From: Saccoglossus kowalevskii
Taxonomy: Eukaryota > Hemichordata > Enteropneusta > Harrimaniidae
NCBI RefSeq assembly: GCF_000003605.2
Contig: NW_003123908.1
Coordinates: 259,996 to 283,766 of the forward strand
Length of the DNA stretch: 23,771 nt
Reading direction: 5' to 3'
Below are positions 1 to 9,230 of the stretch, piece by piece. The position numbers and the translations under genes were made by a program. Each line of letters starts with the position of its first letter. The stretch's first letter is position 1. The notes under the pieces are model-generated. The model did no database searches, was not told where the DNA came from, and worked only from the letters and a program-made list of their open reading frames with translations.

Positions 1-702
1 CGACGAAAAGAAGCTACAGTCTTGTTCGAGACAATGCTACTGATCTGCAGTCGCTCGGGCGGTCGGTTTTTGATTGACAGTGCGAATCCTACATCAAGTA
101 AATTAAAGCCGAAAGATACGTTCGCAACTTCATAGTCAATATTAGATATCAAACTATTCCAGTCCCCGTTCAATATACTGTACACATGTCGCTAAAATGC
201 GTCTTTGTACTGAAACTGAAAATAATGGATCCTTGCTGTTCAGTTTAAAGAAGATTGTCTGTACATACAAACATGACCGAACAAAGCGTCGACTTGCACG
301 AGAAGTCCCCTTTAAAACAATTAGACTATGTTGCAATGATCAATAAAAGGAAGAGTAAGGGATATCGATTACTGCTGTCAATATTGACCATATAATTAAT
401 TCGTATTTCTTCGGCATGCAAACAAAATACAGAAATCCAGTGTTATTTTGCTAAATATGACTTTAAAATGAAAAGACCTAGTGTTCATTTGTGCATATCA
501 TGGTGCTTTGTGGTGCAGCCGTGAACACCTATATCACAATAATCACCAAACATTAAGCATACTGTTTTTAAGTCGGGGATAAATTTGCATAAAAAGATTT
601 TGTTTTCACGCATTGAACATCTTACCTCGTGAATATCGTAGTGAGTGCTCGTACTGACCGCACGCCGTCAAACCAAACTTCTTGGCGCACTGTCACCAAC
701 CA

Positions 703-788
703 GTCGGATTTCTGACAAATTTTAGACGAGACTCAATCGAAATGTATTACAATAAAAGCTCGACGATTCAATTTGTCAAAAATCCGAC
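703..788. repeat. Inverted repeat, 19-bp arms, 48-nt spacer
   Basis: The arm at 703-721 (GTCGGATTTCTGACAAATT) pairs with 770-788 with one mismatch. The spacer is unrelated unique sequence. It could be the two ends of a very small MITE or a cruciform-forming site. No target-site duplication is obvious around it, so the mobile-element reading is unproven. Confidence 0.6.
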
Positions 789-849
789 TCTGAATTTCGT
801 TCCATCAACATGTTGATTTTGAGCGCCATTCTCAGTTTAACAGTTCACC

Positions 850-887
850 TCACGTGATTAGAGACTACCGAATGACGTCACCAGCTG
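850..887. promoter_or_regulatory. E-box/CRE motif cluster, candidate promoter or enhancer
   Basis: Within 38 bp there is a perfect TCACGTGA palindrome (850-857), a perfect TGACGTCA cAMP-response-element palindrome (873-880) and a CAGCTG E-box (882-887). The surroundings (about 840-930) have more CpG than most of the window. bHLH and bZIP proteins are known to bind such motifs. That this site is active, and which gene it would serve, is inference; no adjacent exon is recognised. Confidence 0.4.
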
Positions 888-1400
888 TTGCCTAGCAGAA
901 TCGTGTCCGGCATCGCTCCGATGCGTGTGGGAGAGTTAATAAAACAAACCCTAATGTACAAAAGTAATTAAATCCGATTGCCCGAAATTTAATGGAAATG
1001 TCACTTTATAAGCAGCTTCCGGTTTCGTGTGATGTGCTTCAGAGCTCGTGTTTGCTTTTTTTACACTGAGAAGTTGCTTCAATTTGTGGCACGAGAGATG
1101 CATTCCCACAATGCAATGTGATCTTACAGTGACAACAAAAGAATTTACACATGTTTTCGGTTGGAAGAGGTGTTCAGTTCAGAGATGGGAAATACTAGTA
1201 TACATGGAATATACATCATGTTTCTGGTGCACATTACACATCATTACTAAATTATGATAATTCCACCATGACACATTAATACATATTAAATGAGTAAGTA
1301 GAGTGCGCCCTCTTGAGTCACAAAAATAGTGTATCGGTGTATCATAATCATTGTTATTCACGTGACCATACACTGTGACTACGTACAATGAAAGTCAACA

Positions 1401-1697
1401 TTAAAGGACGGTAGTTGTCGCGCCGCGCATATGCGACATTTGTGTTGATAAACATTATCCCACAATCCAATGCGCGTTTCTAATGAAATCACGAGTACGA
1501 GTTTTGCCTGAGGCGTCACTTGTACTTATTACCGCCGGTGACTCCTTTGATACCTTCCAAACACCAAATACCTAATTCAAGCTTGGCAACCTCTCAGTTT
1601 TGTACTAGTTGGTGTGCACAACAGTAAAAAAAAACATCTTTGTTGATACGAGACCCATATCTCGCGCATGCGCGGCGTGACGGCAACCGCTCTTTAA
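1401..1697. mobile_element. TTAA-flanked MITE, copy 1 (piggyBac-like)
   Basis: A 297-bp element bounded by TTAA at 1401-1404 and 1694-1697. Just inside lie long imperfect terminal inverted repeats: the left starts AGGACGGTAGTTGTCGC, and the right, read inward on the other strand, starts AGAGCGGTTGCCGTC. Both then run into GCCGCGCAT. The interior has no open reading frame of note. A second copy in the same orientation lies at 22289-22594, with long colinear blocks such as the one beginning GACATTTGTGTTGATAAACA. TTAA target sites are typical of the piggyBac superfamily; that assignment is inferred from the target site alone. Confidence 0.85.
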
Positions 1698-3718
1698 CAA
1701 AGATGTGATGTTTTTTTTTTTCTAAACGAAAATGGCGTACGCCCACAATAAGGACACAATAGTCTGCAATGTCGGTCATCATTTCACCACTCTCTGGCTT
1801 ATTTTAGTCTCGGGTTAGGTTAGTGTAAAGCAAAACAGCGGGGGTGATGAAAACCTGGTGGAATTGCCTGTTACTTGTTTACCGACGTCACGATAAATTA
1901 TTCATGTATTGAGAGGACGTGCTGACGTCAGCGTGAGTACTAATATAGAGCAGAACAGGAACAATAATTATGATTCATGAGCTGATGATATTGCAACTGT
2001 CAAATCATAGCAGGATCGGAACCTGGGATCCGGTAACTGGTACACTATAATGTCATATGGTGTTCCAGCGACGGGAAATTATTCTGGGATTTCTATGGCA
2101 AGTTACAACTATAATAATTAGTGGTGTATATGTTACATACAATAAAATACATCAAATGACAGACTAGTAACTATTATAATAAAACTATCACGTGTACTCT
2201 TTAAGTTTTCAGTATTACTAAGGATGCTGTCGTTGATTTACCTTTACGCTCTTGTCATCGTCTCAGTTGAAGGTGTCTATTTTAGGAAAATTATGTTGGT
2301 CGCGTTGGGTTCATTGCCCTGTAGGTTGAAAGTCACATGCATATTTTCATTTTTGAGCAGGAACAGCTTTGCCAAATTGTTTTACGTCTGTCTGGTAATT
2401 TGATGCAGAATATTTATTAATAATGACGATTTTTTTCGTGTGGAGTTTGTCTTCAAATATATAATTTACCCCGCCCCCAACAATAATAATAACCCACCGA
2501 TAATTCTGCTGTGCCCGTAACGAGCAGTTCGCAATGCTTTATTTACTCTTCACCCAGCATTCTGACAGAGAGCATATTCGGGCAGATGTGAAAGTCCGTA
2601 ATTCCAAAAGTCACGGTGTCTATACTGTTCTACGTGACTAACACAGCGACAAAGTCGGTGGGCGTTGCTAATTGTAAGCTGGGGGAACCTGAAGGGAGAG
2701 GGTGGCAACTTGTTGGAAGCGAGTCAGATAAGCAGAATAATTGTCAAATCGTCCGCTATCAGACTTGATTGTTAAAAAAAGCACAAGAAATATCTCATGT
2801 TTAGGTCATAAAACAACCAAATGGTCCGAAAATCCCATCATGCCTAAAACGATAATCATCTGTTTTACAATATTTCGGCACTATATTCGATTCACCCGTT
2901 GTAAGCCAGTAAGCGATTGCTTAACCAGTCGTCGCCATGGTGATCTAAACAAGCACCGTCTCTGGCCTAGAATCCGGGAATTGTTACGAGGCCAGGGGAA
3001 ACTATGCACAGACGATAAACTCGTTAGAGTTTCACCAGCCCTCGTAAAACCTGTGTGTTATATGCATTGAAACGCGGTCGATACATGCACCAGAGTGTAA
3101 CGTGGCGACCGAAGGGTCATGCAGGGAACATGCCGCGCGGTGTCGATGTATACGGCAGCTCGACACAAAAACCATGTGATGTTGTGCGCACCTGTAGTAC
3201 ACCGTCAAATAATACACGTTGTGATAAATACAATTATGCTAGCAACTGTATTGTAATCCTGATTAAAAGAAGTATATACCACTATACATCGATGTCACTT
3301 TTAATTTTGCAATCGCCAGTCGTCGAAATGACTCAACATTTCCCAACTACCGAAGATGGGAAACGAACGTCGCCAGTTGCTATATTACGTAATAAAAGCC
3401 CAATTGTAAAGACGATTTTAGGTTTCCAATGGGAATAGTAATTTCACATTTCGTTATAGTATTGGAATGTGTTAGAATTTCTCTGTGAGGCGAAACCCGT
3501 AGTATTCATGGTGTTCTGAATGCTCGCGTAAATATTTTATTTTCGTTGGTCGGGTAACTTCCGGTACTGTATTTCTTTTTCCGGAGCATTCATATATTCC
3601 CCGATCTCATTTTTCAAGCCCACAAACGAAAATAAAACTTGAGTGTAAATGTGTTTAACCACTTTACGACGAACTAACGCAAATAGTGATCATTGTTTTT
3701 TTTATAAACGAGTATCAA
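1698..3718. other. Gap without a supported gene
   Basis: Frames of up to about 127 codons occur on the plus strand (2741-3070, 3055-3438), but they overlap each other, start without context and show no recognisable domain, so they are not called. One perfect 12-bp palindrome containing a CRE (1921-1932) is listed separately. A short inverted repeat CTGGCCT/AGGCCAG lies at 2962-2995. Otherwise I see nothing. Confidence 0.55.
1921..1932. promoter_or_regulatory. Perfect palindrome with CRE core
   Basis: GCTGACGTCAGC is a perfect 12-bp palindrome containing the TGACGTCA core; a half-matching GACGTCAC lies about 40 bp upstream (about 1884-1891). It fits a bZIP (CREB/ATF-type) site. No gene is assigned nearby, so function is inferred from the motif only. 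Confidence 0.35.
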
Positions 3719-3760
3719 TCACCTAATTAAATTACTATTAAAGTAAATTAGTTGAAATAC

Positions 3761-4021
3761 CTTTGGTTTTCTCTGCGTTTTATTTCCGTACCCATAGGGA
3801 CGTATGGCAGCCAGCATGCTTTCATAGACCGCAGAAATCTCATCCGATGTACTCGACTTTTCTGTCTTTGGGTGCATTTTTTTGCGAAATCGCGAGATAA
3901 TGGGCCCCCAGTTCACGTAGCCATTCTCGGCCGTTTTAGACGAACCATCAACCAGGTTTGTTGTGGCATGCTCGTCGATTGCGTGTGGGTCCATGTGAAT
4001 TATTGCCGATGTCGTGTTCAT
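3761..4021 (-). CDS. Possible first coding exon of an unrecognised gene
   Basis: A minus-strand frame opens at an ATG at 4021 and runs 100 codons to 3719. An in-frame TGA lies upstream of the ATG. A plausible splice donor (AAAG then GTATTT) falls at 3761/3760, giving an exon of 87 codons. The predicted peptide is hydrophilic with mixed charge, for example WGPIISRFRKKM and ISAVYESMLAAIRPYG, which reads more like protein than the overlapping plus-strand frame (3752-4117). No domain is recognised and no downstream exon was found at lower coordinates. A chance open frame cannot be excluded. Confidence 0.3.
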
Positions 4022-4309
4022 CGTGCGGCATTGAAAACCGATGAAATACTTCGATCACCAGGTACAATATGCGACGATGGGGGCGGGGTCACGGACTTTG
4101 ATTGGCTTAATGTGTGACCTATAACCCGGCGGATTGTCTGTGGGCAATCTGTATCGATCCATCGATCGATAACACACAAATATTGCTGATCGACGAGATG
4201 TAATTTCAAATTAGTTTCGACATTATTGTTTGTTTACACGTTCAGACTAGAACAGTCTACGTCTTGCTGTGGTAACGGCTCCAGTGTGCTCTGGACAGGC
4301 CTTCTTTGT

Positions 4310-4370
4310 TTATAAGTATAACACGCTCTATAAATCTTTGCTATATAAAGCGTCTATAAATCGGTTTATA
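4310..4370. promoter_or_regulatory. TATA-rich stretch, possible divergent promoter
   Basis: Several TATA-like words sit close together, the best being TATATAAAG at 4342-4350 on the plus strand; the reverse strand reads CTTTATATAG over the same bases. It lies between the minus-strand candidate exon (start 4021) and a plus-strand 40-codon frame (start 4493). Promoter activity is inference; AT-rich DNA gives such words by chance. Confidence 0.25.
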
Positions 4371-4492
4371 TCGGTCACTTGCACCACTAAATACACACTC
4401 CACATTGTACCACAACTCAATTTAATTATAGTGTTCTAACGACATTAGAGCAGCTTGTCGCACGATCACCAGCATAGTTACGCGGGTACAAG

Positions 4493-4615
4493 ATGCATAT
4501 TGCCATAACCATGAACTTCAACTTGAAAGGAGATCTTTACAACGTGGACAATATTTACATGAACGCTCCAATATTTGTGAATTTAATTCTGTGTTTGGTA
4601 GATATTTTATATTAA
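4493..4615 (+). CDS. Short ORF, 40 codons, unrecognised
   Basis: It runs from ATG to TAA with two early in-frame methionines; the peptide starts MHIAITMNFNLKGDLYNV and ends in a hydrophobic stretch. It is the first sizeable plus-strand frame about 150 bp downstream of the TATA-like box at 4342. A GT inside the last third could serve as a donor, making this part of a first exon. Nothing recognisable is encoded, and a 40-codon frame is within chance expectation. Confidence 0.15.
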   Translation: MHIAITMNFNLKGDLYNVDNIYMNAPIFVNLILCLVDILY

Positions 4616-5855
4616 TATGCAAACTGAATTCATGATAATGCATACCAAAAAAATCGTTGTTTCTTTATCGCACATTTTTTTAATTTTAATCTTGTAGCGA
4701 TATTTCGGTGTGCAGCGCCCTCTCCTGCTACCAATACGAGATATCAACACAGGGCATGAATACGTAATTACTAATGGTATGTGACATCTTCGAGGCATCC
4801 CGAGAAACTTTTTATCTCAACAACATGAAATAAGGCAAACGTGTGAGTATTCGAACGATTTTAAACTTAAATAAGGTCGAATATATCATGAGCAGCTATG
4901 ATTAGTTAGTGACGAGTCAATAACATGGTTACGTATTTGTTTACAACCAATCATGATCGTCGTATTATTCTAACAGCCAGGTTATTGAACGATGAGTCAC
5001 TCCCTTGTTAAAGTAGGTTTGTAAAGTTTTACACGTATTTCAACATGAGTTATATGTTCGATAGATTGTCTTGATATGTATAACACTAATTATCATATAC
5101 ATGGTTCAAGTTGTAGAAAGTTCCAGTAATAAAGAAAACACCCCCTTGTTTGAGTTATAGCGCCTCCTATCGTCCGCGTTTGCAAGAAACCCAAGTCCAA
5201 GCATGACTTCATTATTACAACACACACCATGGTTGTAAATATGACAATTTAGACCACCAGACCGAGGTTGGTCACGACAACGGTCTAGCAGTCACGTGGT
5301 ATAGTGACGCCACGCGATACACGCTTTTTGATATTGCTTATTCCATCCGTCCTTTGACTTGCATGGCCAGAAGATAAATCACAACAAAGGATTTAACCAT
5401 CCGATATCAGCCTTACTCCGAAGGACACAAGTGACGTCGTCTGTTATTAAATATTAACAATATTGTAAAATCTAAAAATGAAAACAAATTTCCGAGATTC
5501 AATCTGCTCAAGTGAGTCTAAATCGATTGTGTGTAAATGTGTTTTCGCATTTTATTGTGTAATCTCGTCTGTTTGCCCCCCGAACTAACCGTATTCGTAA
5601 GCCCATTTATTCTGCCAGAAGGGACATCCTCAAATCTGTTACCGTGAATGCATGGCGTAACACCGAGAGGATAGGACTCATAAGCTTACTGTTAAATTTA
5701 TTTTACAACTAATTTTACAGGAAGGTGCAGTAGATCACGTGTCTGTTTCTGGCGCGTGTTATTCTGTCCGATTGCGTCAGTAAATTGTAGGCTCATTGGC
5801 AGACGGCTCGTGACGTACACTGTCACTAACTAGTTTATACCCACAACTGAGCTAA
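4616..5855. other. Gap without a gene
   Basis: No frame, RNA gene or strong repeat is visible. The segment is AT-rich with scattered E-box words (CACGTG near 5294 and 5737) and TGACGTC near 5432. It ends at the TAA target site of the inverted-repeat element that starts at 5856. Confidence 0.55.
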
Positions 5856-7126
5856 GGGATTGGTCAGTTACTTCGGCCTAGGGGGGGGGGTCGGCAGATT
5901 CCATTTTGCCAGCTGTAAATCTCAGTTGACCCACCCCTATCAAATAAAAAAAAAGTGGGTGACTCCCCTCAACATTATATTTTAAAACATGCTGCCCCCA
6001 AAAAATAACAACAACAAAAAACAAAGAAACATTAACAGTTTTGGCTCTGACATGATTACAAAATGTATTATATGTGCATTGAAAATATCATGGTTTTCCA
6101 TAATTTTGACATATTTTTTAGCGTTTGCATTTAATAGACCTTAAGAGGGGAGGGGAAGCATAAAGCCAAAAAATGACTACAGAAAAGGTTGCAAGAAGGA
6201 GGGAAATCTATGCTGCTAAAGATAGTAAATAAAAGCAAAGCTGTGGAGTACTCGATAAACGCCCTTATAAGATAGGAAAAGAGAATTTGAATCTAGGCGG
6301 TTTGAACTCTTTGAAAACTAAGTTGGATTTAAAATATCTTTCATATCTTATAGACCAGGAAAGCTTTACACCCGAAGCACAGTCAAACTTTGATTTTTGC
6401 TTAAATTTGTATTGGATTTTGGTATTTTGCAGAGCAAAATATGCATATTTAAAAGTTAAAAAGACAAAATAACTATTTATTTATTTTTACATCATTTTAA
6501 TTTATATATCAGCATTTTCACAAATTTAACTGTTTTGATTTGCTGAACAAAAACTGTCACTGCTCTTTGTACTAATTGCTGGTTGTCTTTCCGTCTCCTG
6601 TTATAATTGGATAAATCCAGTAAATATCTTATACAATGGTGACTTCAGACTTTAAATAAAATAATCTGATATCAGCAGCACATGGACTTGGGATGTGCTT
6701 AAAACTTAACTGTATAATTGGGTTTCTAGCCGCATTGCATAATCTGTTAGTTATTTGGCAACTTTAACCTCAAAATATTTAGCCTATAACATTTTTTGCA
6801 TCAACAAATTTATAGGCAATATAGGTACTAGTTATTAAGAACAAATTTGTACAATTAACTTTTTTATAGTTTGTTCTGAAATAAAATTTTTAAAAATATA
6901 TGCATGAGCGCGTGTGTGAATTTTGGAAAACATGGTGACCCCCCCAATTCATGATATCAAAAACAGGGTGACCCCCCTATTCACACAATCAAAAACAGGG
7001 TAAACCCCCCTACTGATCCACCGACCCCCCCAATAGGCCAAAGTAACTGACAATCAAAAACAGGGTAACCCCCCTACTGATCCACCGACACCCCCCCCCC
7101 CTAGGCCAAAGTAACTGACCAATCCC
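5856..7126. mobile_element. Non-autonomous DNA transposon, 1.27 kb, PIF/Harbinger-like
   Basis: Terminal inverted repeats of 35 bp (5856-5890 and 7092-7126) match with one mismatch. They begin GGGATTGGTCAGTTACTT and end in a run of ten G (or ten C on the right). The element is flanked by a direct TAA (5853-5855 and 7127-7129), or equally by CTAAG on both sides if the outer bases are counted. A 3-bp TAA target site with termini starting GGG fits PIF/Harbinger; that assignment is inferred. The interior is AT-rich; one 61-codon frame (6287-6472) shows no transposase motif. The right terminus is preceded by duplicated C-rich subterminal units. Confidence 0.85.
6986..7118. repeat. Tandem duplication of the transposon right terminus
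   Basis: Two units of about 65 bp (6986-7050 and 7051-7118) each run from CAATCAAAAACAGGGTAA through a C-run to GGCCAAAGTAACTGA. They differ mainly in C-run length. A third partial unit lies just to the left (about 6928-6985, with GTGACCCCCC). The second unit contains the functional-looking terminal inverted repeat, so the terminus itself has been duplicated. Confidence 0.85.
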
Positions 7127-7253
7127 TAAGTCTAGGTAGTACTTAATGTTTTGGCGGTACTTTTTCTTCTATGCTATCGATAAAGAGCCATTGCTCGAAA
7201 CGTCCAGCTATTTTTAATAGTTATTTAGGACTACGATTACCAAATATTATCTT

Positions 7254-7354
7254 CTATATATAATATTTATCAGTCCGAGCAGTGTTTATTTATAAACTAC
7301 TATTGTAGTAACTTGGAATCTCTCGTTTGTCAGATACGTGTACAGCTACAACTG
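7254..7354 (+). promoter_or_regulatory. Candidate TATA box and 5' untranslated exon
   Basis: A TATATATAATATTTAT stretch (about 7255-7270) is followed about 85 bp later by a strong donor, CTG then GTGAGT, at 7354/7355. A good acceptor (ATATATTTTCAG) follows at 7598, upstream of the ATG at 7646. Together these suggest a short non-coding first exon ending at 7354 and an intron of 7355-7598. Transcription is inferred. Confidence 0.4.
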
Positions 7355-7598
7355 GTGAGTAGGTGTTATTCAGTGTCTCTGTCCAAACATTTCCAGTGTG
7401 CTCGTACTCGAACAAAACTTACCCTACACACTGCCACAACTCAAACCATTGACTGCTTAGCTTCGAAATCGACAGAATGTGTGCGCCTGAAAAAATGCTA
7501 ATTCGGACGCAAAACGCGTCGGTACAATGTGATTTTTTTGTGGTCTGTCTTTCTCCGGTCTAACTATATAATTAATTTCAGTTCATATATATTTTCAG

Positions 7599-8656
7599 AA
7601 GTGTAATTTGTACTTGAAATAACTGGCTAATCGTACCCCCACATCATGAGGAAAGCAACTTGTGTACTAGTAACTACTTTGGCGGTTGCTGCTGGCGGAG
7701 CACTGTATTATTTGTACTGTAAGTGACGCCGCAGTTTGGATGCTCAGAAGATACACAATGACATGATTGTAGAAGAAAATGACAAATCGGTGGATGTGGT
7801 AGATCCTGATGTGTTTATTGCTGTGAAAGTTCACGGAAGAGTACGGGATGAGGATGACATTGTGCATGAAAACAAGGACACTGACAAAGAGCTTACTCTC
7901 AATCTCCATCGCGATTTCCCTAAAGCACGTGTAACGACATGTATATCTGCTGAGGTTGAAGAGGTGACAAATCGTGACAATGTTTCAGAACTTCTAAAGG
8001 TGCTTTTCGGAGTCAATATAGATATAATCCGAAAAAAGAAAGAGAAAATAGGAGGATATATAAAAGCGCATGAAAAGATGGACGTTGACACTGTAGGGAA
8101 AACAGAAGACAGGGTTGACACAGTTATGAACCAGATAAAGATGGCAAGGGAAACAGTGTTACTGTTCGCTGACGTTAATGTCAAAGGACTTGATGGAAAT
8201 ACATTTGTAATGATTCTTGTCACAAAGACAGCCTGGTGCTTATTGGAGGGATGTACGTACCAGTGGAGAAACTGTATCAACTATGTGAAAATTCTAGAGT
8301 GATTAATGATGGTGAGTTTGGTGCGAGAGTGAGAGTCTTCTCTGATGACAGAGATGGAAGTGGCCAGACAAAACTTGTTCTAAAAGTAGATGTAACGACC
8401 ATTGACACAGATGAATTGATGCAGAGCGAGAATGAGGAGATTGGTGAGACTGGTAGTAATGACCGTGATGGTGAGGATGAAAAACACAGCAAGGTGAGTC
8501 AGGGATTTTGAGTACTTGTCCAATTTTCTCAGATGAAAATATGTTACTCTGCTTGAAATTACAATTATTGGTGAATTATGTGAAGTATGCATGTTAAAAT
8601 TCATAAATAAATTTTTTTTTATTTTACAGATTGCATTTGATCACATAATTGGTTGA
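7599..8656 (+). pseudogene. Membrane-anchored acidic protein gene, frame broken twice
   Basis: The ATG at 7646 opens a 26-codon peptide whose residues 6-24 are a hydrophobic helix (TCVLVTTLAVAAGGALYYLY). It ends at TGA (7724-7726). The same frame continues past the TGA with RRSLDAQK and a highly charged, Glu/Asp/Lys-rich sequence to about 8200. The coding signal then moves to the next frame (LVLIGGMYVPVEKLYQL) and runs to a strong donor (AAG then GTGAGT) at 8493/8494. The acceptor TTTTATTTTACAG precedes 8630, and nine more codons end at TGA (8654-8656). AATAAA lies at 8708-8713. If both lesions were absent the protein would have about 290 residues with one N-terminal anchor. No family is recognised. 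Intact splice and poly(A) signals argue against a processed copy. The breaks may be true mutations (TGA could come from CGA at a CpG) or sequence errors. Confidence 0.6.
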
Positions 8657-8707
8657 TAACAGTAATGGAGGAATTACTGGTACATTTTATGTAATAATAG
8701 CTTTGCA

Positions 8708-8713
8708 AATAAA
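8708..8713 (+). terminator. Poly(A) signal AATAAA
   Basis: AATAAA lies 52 bp after the stop codon at 8654-8656 of the plus-strand gene, the spacing expected for its 3' end. It faces the poly(A) signal of the convergent minus-strand hydrolase gene about 335 bp away. Confidence 0.5.
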
Positions 8714-9046
8714 TAATTTTCAATATAACACATGAAATTAAAAACTACCAGAACAATTACAAACTTGTGTTGTGATTTTGTTGTAATATGTGCATGACGT
8801 AGGTAAGTGTGGTGGCACTCTAGTAAGACTATAATTTTCACTTTTCAGTGACACAATCCCGGCTATAAAACTCGTAGATGATTCTGTTAATAGTTTTCAT
8901 ATTCCCACAACATGAAATCAATGCAAAAAATAATATTCCATACTTGCATCTCAAAAAAAAATAGTTTGACAAGTTCTTGTGGCAAATTTTCCCTGAGAGA
9001 AGATTAATGTATGTTAATTTATGTCAACAATGTATACAAATGTAGT
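8714..9046. other. Spacer between convergent genes
   Basis: AT-rich spacer between two 3' ends pointing at each other. No frame or repeat is recognised. Part may belong to either 3' untranslated region. Confidence 0.5.
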
Positions 9047-9052
9047 TTTATT
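9047..9052 (-). terminator. Poly(A) signal AATAAA of the minus-strand hydrolase
   Basis: TTTATT on the plus strand gives AATAAA on the minus strand, about 50 nt past the TAG stop at 9105-9103. The position fits a short 3' untranslated region. Confidence 0.6.
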
Positions 9053-9102
9053 TTTGAAAAATATGTAATAATACAATTAAAAAACCCTAATACTGCCAAT
9101 TA

Positions 9103-9230
9103 CTAAAGTTTAGAAGTTGTTCTGAGAGCTAAGACCATGCTTTTAAGTTGTTCACATACAATCTCAGGGTATTTCCACTGTGGTCTGTGATGTCCGCCTT
9201 CAAATACGACAACTCTATGAAGTTGATCAT
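9103..9230 (-). CDS. Hydrolase (minus) coding exon 6: catalytic His and stop
   Basis: 128 nt after acceptor CTTATTTTTAG. It encodes residues 274-315 with VVVFEGGHHRPQWKYPE. His287 after GG is the expected catalytic His, with His288 as neighbour. The stop TAG is at 9105-9103. The C-terminal helix (IVCEQLKSMVLAL) completes the fold. Confidence 0.93.

Larger units (their letters stand above)
1..1400. other. Left flank without a recognisable gene
   Basis: No reading frame here looks coding on either strand; the longest are about 60-70 codons, lack splice context and overlap each other on opposite strands. The stretch holds a 19-bp inverted repeat (703-788) and a compact group of palindromic factor-binding motifs (850-887), both listed separately. 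A gene boundary or promoter could lie near 600-1000, but no exon can be assigned. Confidence 0.6.

Noticed and set aside
1304-1316. CTCF-like words (GCGCCCTCT) here and near 4716 and 16403
   Set aside because: Each matches only part of the known motif, and short GC words of this kind are expected by chance in a window this size.
2741-3438. Plus-strand frames of 109 and 127 codons
   Set aside because: They overlap one another in different frames, show no domain and have no convincing start or splice context.
3752-4117. 121-codon plus-strand frame
   Set aside because: It overlaps the minus-strand candidate exon, has Cys/Arg/His-rich chance-like composition and no splice or domain support.
7724-7726. 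Selenocysteine reading of the in-frame TGA
   Set aside because: There is no recognised selenoprotein context and no SECIS-like structure was identified; a CGA-to-TGA change or an error is simpler.
7736-8302. KH-domain or Tudor-KH (TDRKH-like) protein
   Set aside because: An N-terminal anchor plus charged sequence recalls that family, but no GxxG loop or Tudor motif can be pointed to.
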